In this document: positions 60,501 to 64,000 of the stretch, piece after piece
Layout of the letters: every line of letters starts with the position of its first letter
How positions within the stretch are numbered: position 1 is the first letter of the stretch
Origin: Thuidium tamariscinum
Lineage: Eukaryota; Streptophyta; Bryopsida; Hypnales; Thuidiaceae
Direction: 5' to 3'
Length of the DNA stretch: 64,000 nt
NCBI GenBank assembly: GCA_947034885.2
Contig: OX344749.2
Location: 8,509,501 to 8,573,500, forward strand
Program-made: the position numbers and the translations under genes
Notes under the pieces: generated by a model
Database searches by the model: none
Told to the model about the DNA's origin: nothing
The model's input: the letters and a program-made list of their open reading frames with translations, nothing else

Positions 60501-61373
60501 ATGACTACATAATATTTAAGAGGATACAAAGGTGAGTTCAGGTTGATGTGGGGTCCATTTATAGACATTGATCGAGGCGGAGGCATCAGCGCCAAGGGGC
60601 CAGATCTTCCTTTTCCATCTGGGATCATTTTCTGGTCAGAATGTATAGCAAGCAGTTAAAGTTGCAGAGACAATCCGAGAACCTCGATCGAACCAATAAT
60701 GATATTAAACCACCGAAGTCCTTAAACTACTATATGATACTGACAAAGCCTCCACTGACAGAAAGAAGGATCAGCTGACGTTATCAGACTGACAAAGGAA
60801 AGATTCTTTTCTTATGCCATTTCCAATAGTGCTTACTTGGATGTGGTTCATTGTCATTGGACTCCTTCCTCCGGTCGACAGGCTTGCGCTTGACAGATCC
60901 TCGAATTGGTTGTTTAGGTTTCTGTAGGTTCTTCCCTAAGACGGAAGCTACTAGTAAACTTGTCCCACCTGCCAGTTTCGAGCCTGAGTAAACAATAGCA
61001 ATATATAAGAGGGACTTGGATCTCAAAATGAAAAGTAGAAAAAATAATCCTCAGAAGTTTGTAAAACAGTGCCACAATGGAAATAGAACGCAAGGGATTT
61101 ACCTGGAACCTGGCAGCTGGACAATGTGGTTGCCAAAGCATTGGAGCATTTCTTCGGGACGCCTTCTGAGTTTGGGGATGCTGAGTTTCCAAACACATGA
61201 AAAGCATCACTATTGCTGTTGTCCATTGGAATCTCTCCCTCCCGGTCAGAATTACCAATGTTTTGCGATACCATAGCATGCCGGAGTTGACTTTTGCTGA
61301 AAGTTGGAAAATCTCGGCTCAGCATTGATTCTAAATTCTGTTCCGTTCCCAAAAGCTCTTCAATGCATTGCAT
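57551..61373 (-). CDS. VAL/HSI2-like B3 and CW-zinc-finger transcription regulator
   Basis: Exons read with matching phases: 60384-60288, 60158-59984, 59729-59650, 59561-59067, 58927-58875, 58767-58651, 58518-58445, 58100-57715 and 57571-57551 (stop TGA), 499 codons in all. They encode a B3 domain (FDKVASVTDCRSTG to FSRLEPEGTLYM), a linker with DGHDFEEYEEPPV as in VAL proteins, then a CW zinc finger (WVKCIDCGSWRRMP, IWVCADND, AHCDAPQELSD) with all four Cys and the paired Trp. The order B3, EEYDEPPV-type linker, CW is specific to VAL/HSI2, nuclear repressors that bind RY (CATGCA) sites and read H3K4 methylation to silence seed-type genes. Upstream exons 61373-61103 and 60983-60837 join in phase. 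A linking exon near 60631-60567 is likely but its phases do not close with the exon before it. Odd points: DNA-contact loops differ from known VALs, and I found neither the N-terminal PHD-like Cys/His region nor the C-terminal Cys-rich tail. Confidence 0.85.
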
Positions 61374-64000
61374 GTGTTATGGCGTCCTCTGTTGCTGCAG
61401 AACTATCCTCGTTCATAGCGAGGAACTGCCACTGTCCTTCAGCTCTACTCTATACTCCTCGCCTGCATCATCCCCACCAGTCAGTCAGTTCAGGCATGAA
61501 GTTAGTACTTTCAGACGGACACAGCATTTCTTCCACATCTCTAACGTCATCAGCTGACCGTTGCAATATTTGGACAACTGGCCTGACTCCGCGTGTCATA
61601 AGTTGAAAAAATCTCCTACGTTCTCTGCTGATGGAAATTAGCAATACTACTCAAGTCTTACTTCACACGCATCTCATAAGTTCCCACAAACTAGTTGCCA
61701 TAATATTCTGCACAGCATAAGATGACCGTAGTGGCAAGTAAGAAAGCTATTTTCGAGTGCAATACACTTACAACAACCATCTACCGAAACGGACGGTGAA
61801 CAGGACAAACAAGCGGGTGCTCTGTAGGATAGCAATCAACATATTGTTCGATTCAAAGAGAAATTCTTAGCCCAAGCTTTCAGTATGCAACCCTTTATTC
61901 ACTTTCGAAAACAACATAAGCTCCTGGCAAACTCACGACAACAAAACTGGGGTTTCTAGACACTAGGTATTTCCACGAGATTTCTGTAGACCCCCTGTGG
62001 TTCCCTTAGTAGCCGAATATAAATGCCAAACCTAAAGCCACACCTTTGTACTGATATCTAAATTTAGAAACAGAATCTCGGGACCCGGCATCCTGCTTGA
62101 CTCAAGACTGGAAACCACCTTGAATTGCGATTGAAATGTGACAACTCACAGCCATGAGGACAGTCGGGTGCAGAGAAAAGTTTACTGGAAGTGAAAAGCA
62201 GGCTTTACCGAAGGTTATACCAAAGGAGGACGACGTCGACGACCTAACATTGCAACCGCCGACCGATCTAGAATGTTGGGAGGTTTAATTGCACAGAACC
62301 CCAGGCCAAAGGTGGTCATCAATACAAAGAGCAAAGAGCTAGGTGCTGCATTCTACAGTTCCTACTCCGCAGTAGGTCATGACCCAAACGATCGGCCTTT
62401 CGATAATCTCCGGCCAATTGTTGCAGCAGTTGGCACGTGCCAGAGAGAGAGACACACCAGATGGCCGGCCAGAGAGAGAGAGACGCCGGCGTTACCCCAG
62501 CGCAAGCGCAAGCGCCATGTAACAACCGTAACGCCCGCAGCACGACCAAGAATGCATTCGACTCGCATTGACTCGCGCTAGAAAACTGTAAAGAAACCAA
62601 GAGCTATGTCCTCGAGGTGCGCCTCTAGAAGACCAGGGTAAGTTGGTTCTTCGACATATTTGGAGAAACAACAATATCAACTCATAGCCCCGCTCATAGC
62701 TTCGGGAGATTGCTAATAAGACCATCCATTCGTGCTAGGTCGATCATTCAATACATACTTACATACATCGAACTCCAACAAAACACCGACTCACCAAAAC
62801 GGTTCAGTCTCTCCCGCGCGCGTCTTTACTAGAAGTCACGGTGAGAATGATGGTTTCTAGAACTGCGCGCGTTTCCCAAGCTCATCTTGCGACTCTTTTC
62901 TAGGCGACGATTCCCTGCCTACCAAGATCCGCTCGAAACTTAGTCAGTCAGCCAGTCAGTAAGACAGACTGTTCGACTCCTCGGCGACAAGGGTCGAAAG
63001 GCGCGATAAAACGCCGGAGGTGCAACCCTGGAAGCTAGATATAGACAATGCAAGATGGACACTGGAAAGAAAAGAGGAGGTGCAACCCCAAACCATAACC
63101 AATAAGCCAGAAGGTCTGCGACACGACGATGACCGAATTACGAATCGCCAAGCGCGAGTCAGAAAAAGGAGGATTACAAGTCACGGGACGGAGATGGGGA
63201 AGGACCGTACTGGAAGGAGCACTTGATGACTGACTACAAGTGCCTGAAGCTACTAGTGTCCACGGGGAACCACTTCTTGGCGCTACTGCTGCTGCTGTGC
63301 AGTTACAAGGACTCACACTCCATGACCTTAGCTTCTTACCAATTCTAGCAACTGGGCTGATTGTAGCTACAAGGTCATCCCTTATCGTCTAGGCAGCGCG
63401 GGCTGCGAAGTCCGAATAGGTTGCACTTATCACGAAGTTTTCTCAAGAAAATATTACACAAAAACGCGGCACGAGAGTAATCGTGTTCCGGCACATAGGT
63501 CAGGACTGCACGCAATGCAATGCCTTGACACAGAGAAATTAAGGGAAAGCGAGAGTCTATGCGCTGATCCTACTCTACAACAACCAAAGGTTAGTATACC
63601 CGCACCAAGGCAATTGCGTATATGAAAGACCCCTGAGTTTCCAAGAACCAGAAAAATCCCGCCCAAGAATTCTTCGAAACAACAGCAACAGCAACAGCAA
63701 CCGCAACCAACCAAACGCTACGACGACGTACGACGAGCTCTTCCCAAACCTCTCCCAGAACCCCTTCACCCCCAACCTACAGGATTCCAATGCCATGGGT
63801 TCCCGTTCGCCATTCCTAGACACCACAGCACAAAAAAGAAAACACGAACATGGAAACCACAATCGACGATCGAAAGCACCCAACTTTCCATCGCCGGCCC
63901 CTGCGACGACCCTCGCTTACAGATGTGAGTGACATACCCCGATGACATCACCTGCGCCGGGCGTCGTCAACGAGACCCCGCCACCAGCAATGGGATTGCA
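61374..64000 (-). other. upstream region of the VAL-like gene
   Basis: GC-rich relative to the window, with no transposon ends. It probably holds the promoter and 5' leader, perhaps with non-coding exons. The first ATG of the accepted upstream exon is at 61373, preceded in frame by TAA. Minor features are two GAGAGA tracts (62444-62451, 62472-62481), a GCGCAAGCGCAAGCGC run (62501-62516) and CAACAG-type triplets (63681-63709). A minus-strand ATG at 63813 opens only 15 codons (MANGNPWHWNPVGWG). Frames of 60-100 codons on both strands overlap one another and match no family. I looked for the VAL-type N-terminal zinc-binding region here and did not find it, but an exon could be missed by eye. Confidence 0.4.

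Noticed and set aside
61294..61606. Plus-strand ORFs of 87 and 100 codons
   Set aside because: Antisense to the accepted upstream exon at 61373-61103, with Ser/Leu-rich shadow composition.
62155..62290. 44-codon plus-strand ORF (MRTVGCREKFTGSEKQAL...)
   Set aside because: Good start context and acidic/basic balance, but no family wording, no splice partners and too short to support.
63454..63951. Several minus-strand ORFs near the window edge
   Set aside because: Overlapping frames with low-complexity Cys/Leu/Phe runs, one caused by CAACAG triplets; none shows a domain or joins in phase to the VAL-like exons.
1..64000. tRNA, rRNA, snoRNA or CRISPR features
   Set aside because: No box A/B-like tRNA pattern, no conserved rRNA text and no regularly spaced direct repeats with unique spacers were seen; the 26-bp and ~57-bp arrays are head-to-tail repeats without spacers.

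Overview
The window is nuclear DNA from a land plant. Evidence for this: a dirigent-family gene with a signal peptide and a GT-AG intron, a many-exon B3 plus CW-zinc-finger gene of the plant-only VAL/HSI2 type, a Stowaway-type MITE, a CACTA-type MITE and retroposon A-tails. Most of the sequence is very AT-rich, gene-poor and repeat-rich; GC content rises only around the two genes. The species cannot be fixed from this sequence. The long intergenic spaces and the divergence of both genes from the flowering-plant versions I know would fit a seed-free plant or gymnosperm, but that is a weak inference.

Layout. 0.5-2.4 kb: a decayed, frame-broken retroelement gag-like ORF on the minus strand. 3.2-9.3 kb: a 6-kb inverted repeat built from degenerate short repeats, enclosing a smaller element. 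9.5-14.5 kb: no recognisable gene. 14.6-23.8 kb: a dense set of inverted-repeat elements: a 1.39-kb foldback with ~178-bp subrepeats, a GC-rich MITE, a MULE-like MITE, a nested 2.7-kb element carrying two inverted MITE copies and a retroposon, and a 5'-truncated retroposon that is almost only a 40-A tail. 24.5-25.6 kb: the dirigent gene (minus strand, two exons). 26.5-35.6 kb: nested transposons, where paralogous empty sites inside the same window confirm three insertions. 37.4-37.8 kb: a ~57-bp tandem array. 39.5-42.6 kb: a stretch enriched in an AACAAATTGTT-like word. 47-56 kb: more MITEs, a gene fragment near 50 kb, a compound of adjacent and nested elements at 52.1-54.4 kb and a 26-bp minisatellite. 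57.5-61.4 kb: the VAL-like gene (minus strand, at least eleven exons). Its upstream region runs to the end of the window.

Two transposon families stand out. Family 1 has ends GGTGATTGCAAGAAACAC, is usually ~725-745 bp and leaves 5-6 bp target duplications; I count six copies with both ends and two with one end. Family 2 has ends near CAACGATGCTA followed by GTGAGC/ATGAGC words and leaves 9-14 bp target duplications, as Mutator-like elements do; I count five copies. I see no transposase for either, so the copies here must have been moved by enzymes encoded elsewhere.

The two genes are about 32 kb apart and show no sign of shared regulation beyond an RY-type palindrome upstream of the dirigent gene. 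All intron/exon models are hand-made from splice consensus, phase and family resemblance; no alignment was run.
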